Source: Flavobacteriales bacterium
GTDB lineage: Bacteria; Bacteroidota; Bacteroidia; Flavobacteriales_E; Vicingaceae
Reading direction: 5' to 3'
DNA length: 41,847 bases
Assembly (NCBI GenBank): GCA_002706365.1
Contig: PALM01000009.1
Span: forward strand, 1-41,847
The notes beneath the pieces were generated by a model. That model was given only the letters and a program-made list of their open reading frames with translations, was not told the DNA's origin and ran no database searches. A program made the translations under genes and the position numbers. Within the stretch, counting starts at the first letter, position 1, and each line of letters opens with the position of its first letter. Shown in pieces: positions 1-8,381 of this stretch.

Positions 1-266
1 GATGCAGATGATCCACTGATCTCGAAGGCAATGTCGCCAACATTGATATCTTCTCCATCTTTCATGAATTGATCGATCTGAAGACTTGGATCTACTTGAT
101 GAAAGACCTCTTTGGCGATCTCAATTCCAGCCAATACACCTTTTTCTTTTACCAATAGTCTCGCCTTTCCCTTTGCAGAAGGCGGAATACAAGCAAGGGT
201 GGTATGATCACCGTCGGCAATATCTTCTTTTATCGCCAGACTGATCAATTCCTTATAATTCAGCAT
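1..266 (-). CDS. nadC: Nicotinate-nucleotide pyrophosphorylase (carboxylating), N-terminal part
   Basis: Read on the minus strand this opens with ATG at 266 and runs off the left edge, leaving 88 codons. The visible part has the NadC opening: an N-terminal helix, then EDIADGDHTT (residues 14-23), followed by the IPPSAKGKARLLVKEKG barrel-like strand region. NadC makes nicotinate mononucleotide from quinolinate and PRPP in de novo NAD synthesis. The catalytic phosphoribosyltransferase barrel lies outside the window. It starts two bases after the stop of the DUF4783 gene, so the two are surely co-transcribed. Identity is confident from the conserved N-terminal block; nothing can be said about the C-terminus. 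Confidence 0.88.
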   Translation of the reverse strand, partial: MLNYKELISLAIKEDIADGDHTTLACIPPSAKGKARLLVKEKGVLAGIEIAKEVFHQVDPSLQIDQFMKDGEDINVGDIAFEISGSSA

Positions 267-268
267 AA

Positions 269-646
269 TTACTCTTCTTCGATGCGAAGTTCGATAATTT
301 GGATCGTTCCATCGACTGAATTGTAAATAAGGTAAGTTCTATATTCAGCCTTTTTGCATTTGAGTTTGCCGATCTGAAAGCTCGACTTCCTTTTAGAGCC
401 CCCTTCATGCTTCACCTCAAATGATACTGGAGGATTAGCGGCAAAAAAGTTCTTCAAGAGCATTGTGGCCTGTTCCTTTTGATAAATACCATTGTGATCA
501 GGCAAATTCATTTCAACTGAGTTGTTGAAAAAAGCTGCAATACCCTTGGCATCACCATTGGCGAATAGAGTAGCTAAATTTGAATTTTCCTGAGCATTTA
601 AGCTTATTCCAAGGCAAATGCAAAGAGATAGTAGAACTGATCGCAT
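269..646 (-). CDS. DUF4783 family secreted protein
   Basis: A 125-residue protein with a clear signal peptide (about residues 1-19, ending LNAQ) and an NTF2-like mature part: an N-terminal helix with NLATLFANGDAKGIAAFF, then alternating strands including FEVKHEGG. It matches my recollection of DUF4783, a Bacteroidota-specific family of periplasmic or outer-membrane-associated proteins with no known function. The gene sits between rlmH (divergent) and nadC (two bases downstream), which is its usual place in flavobacteria. The high charge of the last residues (RIEEE) is normal for the family. No function is claimed. Confidence 0.8.
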   Translation of the reverse strand: MRSVLLSLCICLGISLNAQENSNLATLFANGDAKGIAAFFNNSVEMNLPDHNGIYQKEQATMLLKNFFAANPPVSFEVKHEGGSKRKSSFQIGKLKCKKAEYRTYLIYNSVDGTIQIIELRIEEE

Positions 647-714
647 ACTTTAAAAGTAGAGTTTTTTAAGCAATCAAAAAATGATGCTCGAATTGAATTC
701 CTTATTTTTTCCCC

Positions 715-1185
715 ATGAAAATCACTCTTTTATGTGTGGGGAAGACCAACAGTCGGGATATTGAGAATCTACTTATCGACTATGAGAAAAGGCTTCAACA
801 TTATATCAAGTTTGAGGTGAGCGTAATTGAATTGCCTTCTAAAATGAGGAGAAAGAGTGAAGATGAGCAGAAACAAGCTGAAGGAGAGCTTATCTTATCG
901 AAATTGAACCTTCAGGCGCCTTTAATTCTATTAGATGAAAGAGGGAAGGGGATGAAGTCGGAAGATTTTGCTCGTTTTCTTCAAATAGAGATGAATCGCG
1001 GTCCCAAAGAGATCTACTTTTGCATTGGAGGGGCTTTTGGCTTTAGTGATGCCGTCTACCAGAAGGCATACAAGAAGGTCTCACTTTCCAATATGACCTT
1101 CACTCATCAGATGGTGCGATTGTTCTTTACTGAACAATTGTATCGTGCTTTTACAATTCTCAAGGGAGAGAAATACCACCACTAA
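715..1185 (+). CDS. rlmH: 23S rRNA (pseudouridine-1915-N3)-methyltransferase RlmH
   Basis: 156 residues, the normal length for this SPOUT-class enzyme, which methylates pseudouridine 1915 in helix 69 of 23S rRNA on the assembled 70S ribosome. The protein starts MKITLLCVGKT and shows the SAM-binding trefoil-knot motifs: LLDERGKGMKS near residue 73, FCIGGAFGFSD near 102, and the C-terminal block SNMTFTHQMVRLFFTEQLYRA ending in the family-typical GEKYHH. The gene is divergent from DUF4783-nadC. Its TAA stop overlaps the TAG stop of convergent galE by four bases, with no terminator between. Confidence 0.96.
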   Translation: MKITLLCVGKTNSRDIENLLIDYEKRLQHYIKFEVSVIELPSKMRRKSEDEQKQAEGELILSKLNLQAPLILLDERGKGMKSEDFARFLQIEMNRGPKEIYFCIGGAFGFSDAVYQKAYKKVSLSNMTFTHQMVRLFFTEQLYRAFTILKGEKYHH

Positions 1186-2195
1186 GAGCGGTCAGGGGAG
1201 TTCTGCTGCCACTTCCAGGCAGAAGTTACAATATCATTGAGGTTTCTCTTTGGCTTCCAACCCAAAACCTTTTCAGCCTTCGTATTTGAAGCATAGATCT
1301 TCTCTACATCTCCGCCTCTTCGTGGACCGATTTCATAATTGAGCTTTAGAGCATTAGCGTTCTCAAAGCTTTTTACCACTTCCAATGTGCTATTTCCATT
1401 GCCGCTGCCAAGATTGAAGACATCGTAATTGGAGTCCATCTTATCGAGATGATCGAAAGCCAATACATGGGCTTCAGCTACATCTGAAACATGTATATAA
1501 TCTCTGATACAACTACCATCAATTGTATCGTAATCATCGCCAAACACAACGACCTTCTCTCTCAATCCAGCTGCCTGTTGAGCGAGGATAGGAACTAAGC
1601 TACTTGGCCTTCCAGTGATTGTTTCTCCAATCTGTCCGCTATAATGCGCTCCAGCAGGATTGAAATAGCGAAGAGATATGGCATTGAACTCTAAATTTAA
1701 TGTGCAGAAATTTTCAATTATCATTTCTCCTAACTGTTTTGTAAGTCCGTATGGAGATTCTGCCTTCGCAAATGGGCTTTCCTCAGAGACTGGAATTTCC
1801 TCTGGATTTCCATACACTGTGCAAGAACTTGAGAAGATGAACTTATTTACCTGATGGGTCTTACAGGCCTCTAGCAGGTTGATCAGGCTGTCTAGGTTAT
1901 TCCTGTAGTACAGAGTTGGTTTCTCAACTGATTCTGGTACCGATTTAAGTGCTGCAAAATGAATTACTCCGGTAATCTTGTGATTCTCGAACAGTTCAAG
2001 ACAAGAATTCCTATCGGCAAGGTCGCATTCTACACTGCTAACTCTTTTGCCAATGATCTTTTCCAATCTATCGTATGAGTCGGCCTTGGAATTCAAGAAA
2101 TTATCTACCGATAAAACATCTTGAAATCCCATTTCATCCAATGCAATTATGGTGTTTGAGCCAATATATCCGGCACCTCCGCTAACTAGAATCAT
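1182..2195 (-). CDS. galE: UDP-glucose 4-epimerase
   Basis: 337 residues of an extended short-chain dehydrogenase interconverting UDP-glucose and UDP-galactose, using tightly bound NAD. Seen are the nucleotide-binding GGAGYIG (residues 6-12), HFAALKSVPESVEKP, the SSSCTVYG block and the catalytic pair Y149/K153 in SPYGLTK. The open frame continues upstream for 59 codons, but that extension is unlike any GalE and would overlap the divergent oxidoreductase. ATG at 2195 (MILVSGG) is the correct start and lies 18 bases after a TACTTTTG promoter box. The neighbour is a WlbA-like sugar-nucleotide dehydrogenase, so a role in surface polysaccharide precursor supply is plausible. Confidence 0.95.
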   Translation of the reverse strand: MILVSGGAGYIGSNTIIALDEMGFQDVLSVDNFLNSKADSYDRLEKIIGKRVSSVECDLADRNSCLELFENHKITGVIHFAALKSVPESVEKPTLYYRNNLDSLINLLEACKTHQVNKFIFSSSCTVYGNPEEIPVSEESPFAKAESPYGLTKQLGEMIIENFCTLNLEFNAISLRYFNPAGAHYSGQIGETITGRPSSLVPILAQQAAGLREKVVVFGDDYDTIDGSCIRDYIHVSDVAEAHVLAFDHLDKMDSNYDVFNLGSGNGNSTLEVVKSFENANALKLNYEIGPRRGGDVEKIYASNTKAEKVLGWKPKRNLNDIVTSAWKWQQNSPDRS

Positions 2196-2213
2196 TCTCA
2201 AATATTGAACTAC

Positions 2214-2221
2214 CAAAAGTA
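2214..2221 (-). promoter_or_regulatory. -7 promoter box of galE (TACTTTTG)
   Basis: Read on the minus strand this is TACTTTTG, a perfect match to the Bacteroidota primary-sigma -7 element TAnnTTTG. It would start transcription near 2209, giving a leader of about 14 bases before galE. I see no clear TTG element about 19 bases further upstream. Confidence 0.6.
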
Positions 2222-2271
2222 CCTTTTCTCCAATTAGTATTAATATTGCAGCTCTATAAATCCCCTTAGAA

Positions 2272-3303
2272 ATGGCCGAAAGTTTGAAGTTTGTAGTTGT
2301 AGGATCTGGTAGGATTGGAAGAAGACATGCTAGTATGGTAAAACTGCACCCAGGTGCGGAGTTAGTAGCCATGGTAGATATAGATACCTATCTAAAAGAT
2401 GAATTAGAGACTGAATTCGATTGTCCTTTCTTTGGCAGTATGGAGGACTATCTGAATAGTGATATTAAAGCAGATATCGTCAATGTTTGTACTCCAAACT
2501 ACCTTCATGCATCGCAATCAATTGCAGCTGTAAAATCCGGTCATCATGTAGTTGTGGAAAAACCTATGGCACTTAGCAAGGCTGATGCAGAAGAGGTGAT
2601 CCACAGTGCACTTCAACACAACCGACAAGTATTCTGCGTGATGCAGAATAGGTACAGTCCGCCCGCTAGATGGTTGAAAGAAGTAGTTAGTTCCGGTGTG
2701 CTTGGCGAGATCTATATGGTGAACGTCAATTGCTTCTGGAATAGAGATGACGATTACTATAAAGGAGGGGATCCTAGCTATTGGAAGGGTAAGAAGGACA
2801 AAGATGGTGGTACTCTATTCACCCAATTCAGTCACTTCGTGGATACCATGTTCTGGCTGATGGGAGATATCAAGAACATCAAAGCTAGTTTTTACGATTT
2901 CAATCATCAAAAGACTACAGAATTCGAAGATTCTGGGCTTGTGCACTTTGATTTTGTAAAGGGTGGTTCGGGTAGTTTTAATTACTCCACAGCGGTATAC
3001 GGACAAAATATGGAAAGTAGTATTTCCATTATTGGAGAGAAAGGTGCTGTGAAGGTTGGCGGACAGTATATGAATGACATAGAATACTGTCATATCGAGA
3101 ACTATGAGATGCCTGAGTTAGAAGATACACTGCCGCCAAATGATTATGGAAAATACAAGGGTAGTGCAGCAAATCACCAATTTGTGATCCAGAATGTGGT
3201 GAATACCCTAAATCAAAAAGAAATCGTGAGCACCAACAGTTTAGAAGGCTTGAAGGTGGTTGAGATCATTGAAAATATTTATCGTCAGAAGGATATTGAT
3301 TAA
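2272..3303 (+). CDS. Gfo/Idh/MocA-family oxidoreductase, WlbA-like
   Basis: 343 residues with an N-terminal Rossmann domain (VVVGSGRIGRRH, residues 8-19), the family's EKP motif (95-97) whose lysine contacts substrate and cofactor, and a C-terminal alpha/beta domain. The second half (FWNRDDDYYKGGDPSYW, then GGTLFTQFSHFVD with H187 and D190) resembles UDP-N-acetylglucosamine/uronate 3-dehydrogenases of the WlbA/WbpB type, which act in making diamino-uronic acids for surface glycans. That specificity is inferred; the family has many substrates. Transcribed divergently from galE. A near-consensus box, TAATATTG at 2241-2248, precedes the ATG. Confidence 0.82.
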   Translation: MAESLKFVVVGSGRIGRRHASMVKLHPGAELVAMVDIDTYLKDELETEFDCPFFGSMEDYLNSDIKADIVNVCTPNYLHASQSIAAVKSGHHVVVEKPMALSKADAEEVIHSALQHNRQVFCVMQNRYSPPARWLKEVVSSGVLGEIYMVNVNCFWNRDDDYYKGGDPSYWKGKKDKDGGTLFTQFSHFVDTMFWLMGDIKNIKASFYDFNHQKTTEFEDSGLVHFDFVKGGSGSFNYSTAVYGQNMESSISIIGEKGAVKVGGQYMNDIEYCHIENYEMPELEDTLPPNDYGKYKGSAANHQFVIQNVVNTLNQKEIVSTNSLEGLKVVEIIENIYRQKDID

Positions 3304-3334
3304 ATTTTAGTAATATTGCTATGTCCCTGTCAAC

Positions 3335-3344
3335 GGGATATCCC
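3335..3344. repeat. 10-base palindrome in the rho leader region
   Basis: GGGATATCCC is a perfect 10-base palindrome in the 129-base gap between the oxidoreductase and rho. The arms also overlap an alternative 4-base pairing (TCCC at 3324-3327 with GGGA at 3335-3338). It could be a weak operator or part of a leader hairpin. No T-tract follows closely enough to call a terminator, and no clean TAnnTTTG box is visible in this gap. Confidence 0.35.
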
Positions 3345-3432
3345 TTTCTTATCTTTCTTTTCAAATTCATTGAAATCACAATTCCCCTAGAATTACCCTA
3401 ATACGATAGTATTTTCAATTTCATAATTTTTC

Positions 3433-5085
3433 ATGTACGACATTTTACAACTTAACCAGAAGACGGTCGCCGACCTTAAGGAGATCGCTAAAGAACTGGA
3501 TATAAAAAAATACCAAAAGCTCAAAAAAGAGGATTTGATCTACACAATTTTAGATCAACAAGCCATTAAACCTAAATCATCTTCTAATCCTAAGAAGAGC
3601 AATGGCGAAGACAAATCGAGCAAAGGAGCCCCAAGAAGCAATCAAAACCGCAATGAGAAGTCGGATTCAAAACCCGATTCAAAGTCGGATGCTGAATCGA
3701 ATGATTCTTCTGAGAAAAAGGTAGCCTATCCTAAGAAGCCTGCTTCCGAAAGAACGATTAGACCTCAGATCCAAGCAAATAAAGAAGGTTCTAAGGATTC
3801 AAAAGAGCAATCAAAAGACAAGAGTTCTGATCAGAATAGAGGAAGAAATCAGTCTAGACCTCAGAATCAGAATCAAGGTCAGAACCAAAATCAAAACCAA
3901 GGTCAGAACCAGAATCAGAATCGCGGACCACAGCAGAAGCCAGCTGAAAAGAAGAAGGAATTCGACTTTGATGGAATCATTAGCAGTGAAGGTGTATTAG
4001 AGATGATGCCTGATGGTTATGGTTTCTTGAGATCTTCAGATTACAACTATTTGAATTCTCCAGACGACATCTATGTTTCTCAGTCGCAGATCAAACTATT
4101 TGGATTGAAGACTGGTGATACAGTGCGCGGTACTGTGCGTCCTCCTAAAGAGGGTGAAAAGTACTTCCCATTGATCAAGTTGGAAGAGATCAACGGTAGA
4201 GAGCCAGATTTCATTAGAGATCGTGTGCCATTCGACTATCTAACTCCGCTTTTCCCATATGAGAAGTTCAATCTAACCGGACATAAAGATGAATCGCTTT
4301 CAACTAGAGTGATCGATCTTTTTACTCCAATTGGAAAAGGACAAAGAGGATTGATCGTTGCTCAGCCAAAGACTGGTAAGACAACCTTGCTTAAAGAAGT
4401 AGCCAATGCTATTGCTGGGAATCACCCTGAGGCATACTTGATCATTCTATTGATCGATGAGCGTCCGGAAGAGGTGACGGATATGGCTAGAAGTGTGAAT
4501 GCAGAGGTTATTGCTTCTACTTTCGATGAGCCGGCTGAGCGTCATGTAAAAGTGGCCAACATCGTGCTTGAGAAGGCTAAGCGTATGACAGAATGTGGAC
4601 ATGATGTAGTAATCCTATTGGATTCGATCACTCGTCTTGCAAGAGCATATAACACTGTTTCTCCTGCTTCAGGAAAAGTACTTTCAGGTGGAGTGGATGC
4701 AAATGCATTGCACAAACCTAAACGTTTCTTTGGTGCGGCAAGAAAGATCGAAAATGGAGGTTCACTTACCATATTGGCAACTGCTCTAACAGAGACCGGT
4801 TCTAAGATGGATGAAGTGATCTTTGAAGAATTCAAGGGTACAGGTAATATGGAACTTCAGTTGGATCGTAAGATCTCGAATAGAAGAATCTATCCTGCTA
4901 TCGATATTGTTTCTTCTTCTACACGTAAAGAAGATCTGCTGCTCGGTAAGGATATCACGCAACGTATGTGGGTATTGAGAAACCACATCGCCGATATGAA
5001 TCCAGTTGAGGCAATGGACTTCTTGAAGGACAGAATTGGCAAAACCAAAGACAATGAGGAATTCCTCATTTCAATGAATGGCTAG
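3433..5085 (+). CDS. rho: Transcription termination factor Rho with disordered Q/N-rich insertion
   Basis: 550 residues against about 420 in E. coli Rho. Order: N-terminal helical Rho_N/SAP-like domain (about 1-43, [20 protein letters not shown]); a lysine/serine-rich then Q/N-rich low-complexity stretch (about 46-178); the cold-shock-like primary RNA-binding domain (about 183-260, [16 protein letters not shown]); then the RecA-like ATPase with Walker A in AQPKTGKTT (310-318), [10 protein letters not shown] and the Q- and R-loop regions. The hexameric helicase ends transcription in the cytoplasm. The insertion is where Bacteroides Rho also carries a disordered segment. The gene ends overlapping the DUF4199 start by eight bases. 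Confidence 0.97.
   Translation: MYDILQLNQKTVADLKEIAKELDIKKYQKLKKEDLIYTILDQQAIKPKSSSNPKKSNGEDKSSKGAPRSNQNRNEKSDSKPDSKSDAESNDSSEKKVAYPKKPASERTIRPQIQANKEGSKDSKEQSKDKSSDQNRGRNQSRPQNQNQGQNQNQNQGQNQNQNRGPQQKPAEKKKEFDFDGIISSEGVLEMMPDGYGFLRSSDYNYLNSPDDIYVSQSQIKLFGLKTGDTVRGTVRPPKEGEKYFPLIKLEEINGREPDFIRDRVPFDYLTPLFPYEKFNLTGHKDESLSTRVIDLFTPIGKGQRGLIVAQPKTGKTTLLKEVANAIAGNHPEAYLIILLIDERPEEVTDMARSVNAEVIASTFDEPAERHVKVANIVLEKAKRMTECGHDVVILLDSITRLARAYNTVSPASGKVLSGGVDANALHKPKRFFGAARKIENGGSLTILATALTETGSKMDEVIFEEFKGTGNMELQLDRKISNRRIYPAIDIVSSSTRKEDLLLGKDITQRMWVLRNHIADMNPVEAMDFLKDRIGKTKDNEEFLISMNG
3862..3927 (+). repeat. QN-repeat tract within rho
   Basis: This stretch encodes an almost pure glutamine/asparagine tract (residues 144-165 of Rho) built from three imperfect units of the form QNQNQG / QNQNQNQG / QNQNQNRG. 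At DNA level two neighbouring units repeat with a 24-base period and differ by a few A/G changes in third positions. Such a tract can change length by slippage in whole-codon steps without breaking the frame. Confidence 0.8.
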
Positions 5086-5593
5086 TATGGCATTTAAGAA
5101 TAGAAGATCAATAGTGGCCAGCATGCTGGCCATTTCTTTTTTGTTGAAACTGTCGGTCTATTTCAACGGACTGCAATTCAGCACATATGAAAATGTGACA
5201 ATATTTGCCAATCTCTTTGTCTTAATGACCGGAGTGTTCTTTGGTATTCGCTTGTTCAAGAGCAATCAAAAGGAGGCTACATCTTTTTTTGATGACTTCA
5301 AAGCAGGTATGCGCGTGGCATCTATTTATGCACTCCTGATTTCCGTTTTCTTTTATGTTTATTATTCATATATCGATTCCTCATACTTTGATATCAGAAT
5401 TCAAACTCAAATTGAAAGCATGCAGAACTTAGATCAGATCGATAAGGACAATGCTAGGGAAATGCTCGACTTGATCTACTCACCATATATATGGAGTACA
5501 TCTAGCTTGCTAGGGTATTTGTTTTTAGGTAGTTTCTATTCGGCAATTATCGCTTTCTTAGTAAGAAAGTTCAGCGGTTTCCGTCACGACTGA
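5078..5593 (+). CDS. DUF4199 family membrane protein
   Basis: 171 residues with four hydrophobic segments: about 12-30, 42-60, 84-101 and 144-163. The middle contains a soluble, acidic loop with [17 protein letters not shown]. This pattern and the final VRKFSG fit DUF4199, an inner-membrane family of unknown function common in Bacteroidota. It begins at ATG 5078 inside the last codons of rho; ATG at 5087, two bases after the rho stop, is an equally good start (MAFKNRR). The overlap points to translational coupling with rho. Its stop overlaps the convergent Mur-ligase gene by ten bases. Confidence 0.75.
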   Translation: MASMAFKNRRSIVASMLAISFLLKLSVYFNGLQFSTYENVTIFANLFVLMTGVFFGIRLFKSNQKEATSFFDDFKAGMRVASIYALLISVFFYVYYSYIDSSYFDIRIQTQIESMQNLDQIDKDNAREMLDLIYSPYIWSTSSLLGYLFLGSFYSAIIAFLVRKFSGFRHD

Positions 5594-6948
5594 TCTGCTA
5601 GCAACTCCTTGCCAAAATCATCCAGCTTAATGCCGTCGAAATTGCCCGATGTCATCAAAAGTAAAATGGTGTCTTCGTAGTTTTCTGCTTCCAGACTCTT
5701 TCTAATTTCAGATGAATCGTTGAATACTTCGATATCAGAAGGGGAGAAGGCAGATTTTACTTCTTCTTTGCTGATCTCTTCTAATCCTTTGTGAGCGATG
5801 GTATGCGGATTGTAATAAACCATTGCACGGTCGGCCATATCCATACTTCCAGAATACTGATCCAAGAAAGCCTTGGTAAGACTGCTGAAGGTGTGTAACT
5901 CCACACATGCGATCAATCGTTTATTCGGGAATTGTTCTTTAGCTGCCGCTACGCTTGCCTTTAGCTTAGAAGGAGCATGAGCAAAGTCTTTAAATACTTT
6001 ACTATTTGCACTTTCGGCAATTAACTCCATTCTTTTTGCCGCTCCTTTGAAAGTAGCAATGGCATCATAGAAGTCTGATTTATCTGCACCCAGTTTCAAG
6101 CACACATTTAGTGCAGCATTGAGGTTTTGCAGATTGTGTTTTCCGAAGATCTCAACTTCATGTTTGTCTCCATTATCTAGAAGTAATGTCCTTCCATCTT
6201 CTACTTGATAAGGATGTGTATTATAGGCCTTTAGCTCAAATGTAGGCTTTTGTGATTTTAAGATCGATTTGATTTGTTCGTCATCTTCGTAGTAGATCAG
6301 ACTGCCATCATCACTTATTGAATTAACAAATGCGGCAAATTGAGATTTGTAGTCCTCAAAAGTTGGGAAGACATTGATATGGTCCCAGGCAATCCCACTG
6401 ATCACCGCAATATTTGCCCTGTACCATAAGAATTTTGGCCTTCTATCAATTGGAGAGGAGAGGTATTCGTCCCCTTCTATGATCATGAGCGGGGCATCGC
6501 TCAATTTTACCATGGTGTGAAATCCTTCCAATTGTGCACCTACAAGGTAATCGCAATTGATATTCAGCTTAGAGAGCACATGAAGGATCATGGCTGTCAT
6601 GGAGGTTTTTCCATGACTTCCGGCTATTACCACTCGTTTCTTGTCCTTAGCCTGCTGATAGATGAATTCAGGATAGGAAACCACATTCAAACCCAATTCC
6701 TGTGCTCTTAGAAGCTCAGGATTGTCTTTTCTGGCGTGCATCCCAAGGATTACAACATCAAGGTCTTCTGTGATCCTATCTGGATCCCAACCGATCTCTT
6801 CAGGCAATAGCCCAGCTTCTTTAAGTCTACTTTTCGACGGCTCAAAGATCTCATCGTCTGAGCCACTCAATTGATATCCTTTTTGATGTAGTGCAAGTGC
6901 AACATTGTGCATGGCACTGCCCCCAATAGCGATAAGATGTATGCGCAT
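5584..6948 (-). CDS. mpl: Mur-ligase family protein, Mpl-type (murein peptide ligase)
   Basis: 454 residues. N-terminal domain IHLIAIGGSAMHNVALAL (nucleotide-sugar binding, like MurC/Mpl), then the ATP loop GSHGKT (110-115), the EGDEY motif of the central domain, an AWDHINVFP segment and a C-terminal domain with KDFAHAPSK. Mpl joins the recycled tripeptide L-Ala-gamma-D-Glu-meso-DAP to UDP-N-acetylmuramate in peptidoglycan recycling. MurC is the close alternative, but it normally sits in the dcw cluster and starts differently. ATG at 6948 is chosen. The open frame extends 54 codons further, but that part is unlike the family and crosses the divergent promoter region. A TAGATTTG box lies just upstream. 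Confidence 0.85.
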   Translation of the reverse strand: MRIHLIAIGGSAMHNVALALHQKGYQLSGSDDEIFEPSKSRLKEAGLLPEEIGWDPDRITEDLDVVILGMHARKDNPELLRAQELGLNVVSYPEFIYQQAKDKKRVVIAGSHGKTSMTAMILHVLSKLNINCDYLVGAQLEGFHTMVKLSDAPLMIIEGDEYLSSPIDRRPKFLWYRANIAVISGIAWDHINVFPTFEDYKSQFAAFVNSISDDGSLIYYEDDEQIKSILKSQKPTFELKAYNTHPYQVEDGRTLLLDNGDKHEVEIFGKHNLQNLNAALNVCLKLGADKSDFYDAIATFKGAAKRMELIAESANSKVFKDFAHAPSKLKASVAAAKEQFPNKRLIACVELHTFSSLTKAFLDQYSGSMDMADRAMVYYNPHTIAHKGLEEISKEEVKSAFSPSDIEVFNDSSEIRKSLEAENYEDTILLLMTSGNFDGIKLDDFGKELLADQS

Positions 6949-6960
6949 AAGTCCTTTTGT

Positions 6961-6968
6961 CAAATCTA
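6961..6968 (-). promoter_or_regulatory. -7 promoter box of mpl (TAGATTTG)
   Basis: On the minus strand this reads TAGATTTG, a perfect TAnnTTTG. A start of transcription near 6956 would leave about eight leader bases before ATG 6948. It lies back to back with the plus-strand box at 6989-6996, so the 63-base gap holds a divergent promoter pair. Confidence 0.62.
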
Positions 6969-6988
6969 AAGAATCCCTCTTGAAAGAG

Positions 6989-6996
6989 TACTTTTG
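6989..6996 (+). promoter_or_regulatory. -7 promoter box of the saccharopine-dehydrogenase-like gene (TACTTTTG)
   Basis: TACTTTTG matches TAnnTTTG exactly and predicts initiation near 7001, about 11 bases before ATG 7012. A TTG that would extend the reading frame to 6994 lies inside this box, which argues for the ATG. Confidence 0.62.
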
Positions 6997-7011
6997 AAAA
7001 AATTTTTTTCT

Positions 7012-8220
7012 ATGAAGCTCGGCATCATCCGCGAAGGTAAAACCCCACCAGATAAGAGAGTACCTTTTACTCCTGAACAGTGCAATTTGATCGAAGCCAG
7101 ATATCCACAAGTAGATGTGTTGGTACAGAAAAGCGAGGTGAGAGCATTTACCGATGAAGAGTATGAAATTGAAGGCTTAAGTCTTGTATATAACTTGCAA
7201 GAAGCGGATGTGATCTTTGGGGTAAAGGAGGTTGAACTGGCCGACTTAATTCCAAATAAAACCTTTTTCTTCTTTTCGCATACCATCAAGAAGCAGCCAT
7301 ACAATCGCGAGCTTTTGAGAAGAGTGCTTGAATTGAATATAAAGCTGGTCGACTACGAATGCCTTACAGAGGCAAAAGGAGGTAGGATATTGGGGTTTGG
7401 AAGATTTGCCGGGATAGTAGGAGCTTATAATGCTTTTCTTACCTATGGTAAGAGAAGTGGAAGGTTTGAGCTCAAAGCTGCTCATCAGTGCAAGGATCAG
7501 AAAGAGATGGAGTCTGAGCTAAGTAAAGTGAGTTTACCACCTTCTTTCAAGATCGCTATATCAGGATTTGGTAGAGTAGCTGGCGGAGCAAGGGAGATCC
7601 TTGAGAAACTAGATTTGAATGAAGTGGACCCAGACACTTTCTTAAGCGGAGAGATCAATGAGCCAACATTCACTCAATTGTCTGTAGTAGACTACTTCAA
7701 AAAACCATCTGGCGAAAGCTTTGAAAGAAAAGAAGCTTTTGATCATGCAGATCGTTTTGAAAGTGATTTCTTCAAGTTTGCTAAAGTGACTGATATATTT
7801 ATTCCTTGTCACTATTGGGATGATAAAGGTCCTGGATTCATTACTGCAGAAGAGCTAGCTCATCCAGATTTCAATATTCAAGTCGTAGCCGATATCAGTT
7901 GCGATATTGATGACCCTATTGCCTCCACAATTCGTCCTAGCACCATAGAATCACCTATATATGATGTTGACAAGAAGAGTCGCAAAGAAGTAGATGGCCC
8001 TTCTGATGATACTGTCAGTGTGATGGCAGTGGATAATCTACCATGTGAGCTCCCGAGAGAGGCCTCAGCCGACTTCGGTGAAGCTTTGTTAGATAAAGTA
8101 TTACCTCAACTATTTGGTAGCGATAATGATAGAGTTATCGACAGAGCAACAATTGCAGAAGGAGGGAAGTTGAAGCCGGATTTTGAATATTTGCAGGATT
8201 ATGTGGATGGGGAGGAATAG
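7012..8220 (+). CDS. Saccharopine dehydrogenase (lysine-forming)-like NAD-dependent oxidoreductase
   Basis: 402 residues of the alanine dehydrogenase/transhydrogenase-like fold. The N-terminus (LGIIREGKTPPDKRVPFTP) and the pair K72 (FGVKEV) and H90 (FFFFSHTIKKQPY) match the positions of the catalytic lysine and histidine of yeast-type saccharopine dehydrogenase Lys1. The NAD loop is GFGRVAGGA (185-193). In Bacteroidota such genes are annotated as saccharopine or alanine dehydrogenase; the true substrate is unknown to me. A role in lysine breakdown is possible, since these bacteria make lysine by the DAP route (see dapB in this window). ATG 7012 is chosen because the upstream TTG lies in the promoter. 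Confidence 0.78.
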   Translation: MKLGIIREGKTPPDKRVPFTPEQCNLIEARYPQVDVLVQKSEVRAFTDEEYEIEGLSLVYNLQEADVIFGVKEVELADLIPNKTFFFFSHTIKKQPYNRELLRRVLELNIKLVDYECLTEAKGGRILGFGRFAGIVGAYNAFLTYGKRSGRFELKAAHQCKDQKEMESELSKVSLPPSFKIAISGFGRVAGGAREILEKLDLNEVDPDTFLSGEINEPTFTQLSVVDYFKKPSGESFERKEAFDHADRFESDFFKFAKVTDIFIPCHYWDDKGPGFITAEELAHPDFNIQVVADISCDIDDPIASTIRPSTIESPIYDVDKKSRKEVDGPSDDTVSVMAVDNLPCELPREASADFGEALLDKVLPQLFGSDNDRVIDRATIAEGGKLKPDFEYLQDYVDGEE

Positions 8221-8295
8221 AATTCAGCCAATGTAAATCAGAAATCAGAGTTCAGAAATTTCGTTTTAACTTAGATCGTCATTTCTTATTAAATG

Positions 8296-8346
8296 TCTCT
8301 GTGAACCTCTGAGAAAGCGAAGCGCCCCCGTGAACCTCTGTGTAAC
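8296..8346 (+). repeat. Two copies of a GTGAACCTCTG element between genes
   Basis: The 161-base gap between two convergent genes holds GTGAACCTCTG twice (8301-8311 and 8330-8340) with similar flanks, 29 bases apart and separated by a short GC-rich piece (GCGAAGCGCCCCC). Text of this kind (repeated GTGAACCTCTGTG / TGTAAC) is, as I recall, scattered between genes of many Bacteroidota genomes. No T-tract terminator is visible in the gap and no small gene is supported there. Confidence 0.55.
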
Positions 8347-8381
8347 AGCTAATAAATGAATTTTAGGAAAGGGTTTAGATT

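Noticed and set aside
2196-2372. N-terminal extension of the galE frame by 59 codons
   Set aside because: The extension is unlike any epimerase, runs into the divergent gene and spans the likely promoter; the Rossmann motif starts right after the internal ATG.
6949-7110. N-terminal extension of the Mur-ligase frame by 54 codons
   Set aside because: It overlaps both the divergent promoter pair and the start of the next gene, and the family motif begins at the internal ATG.
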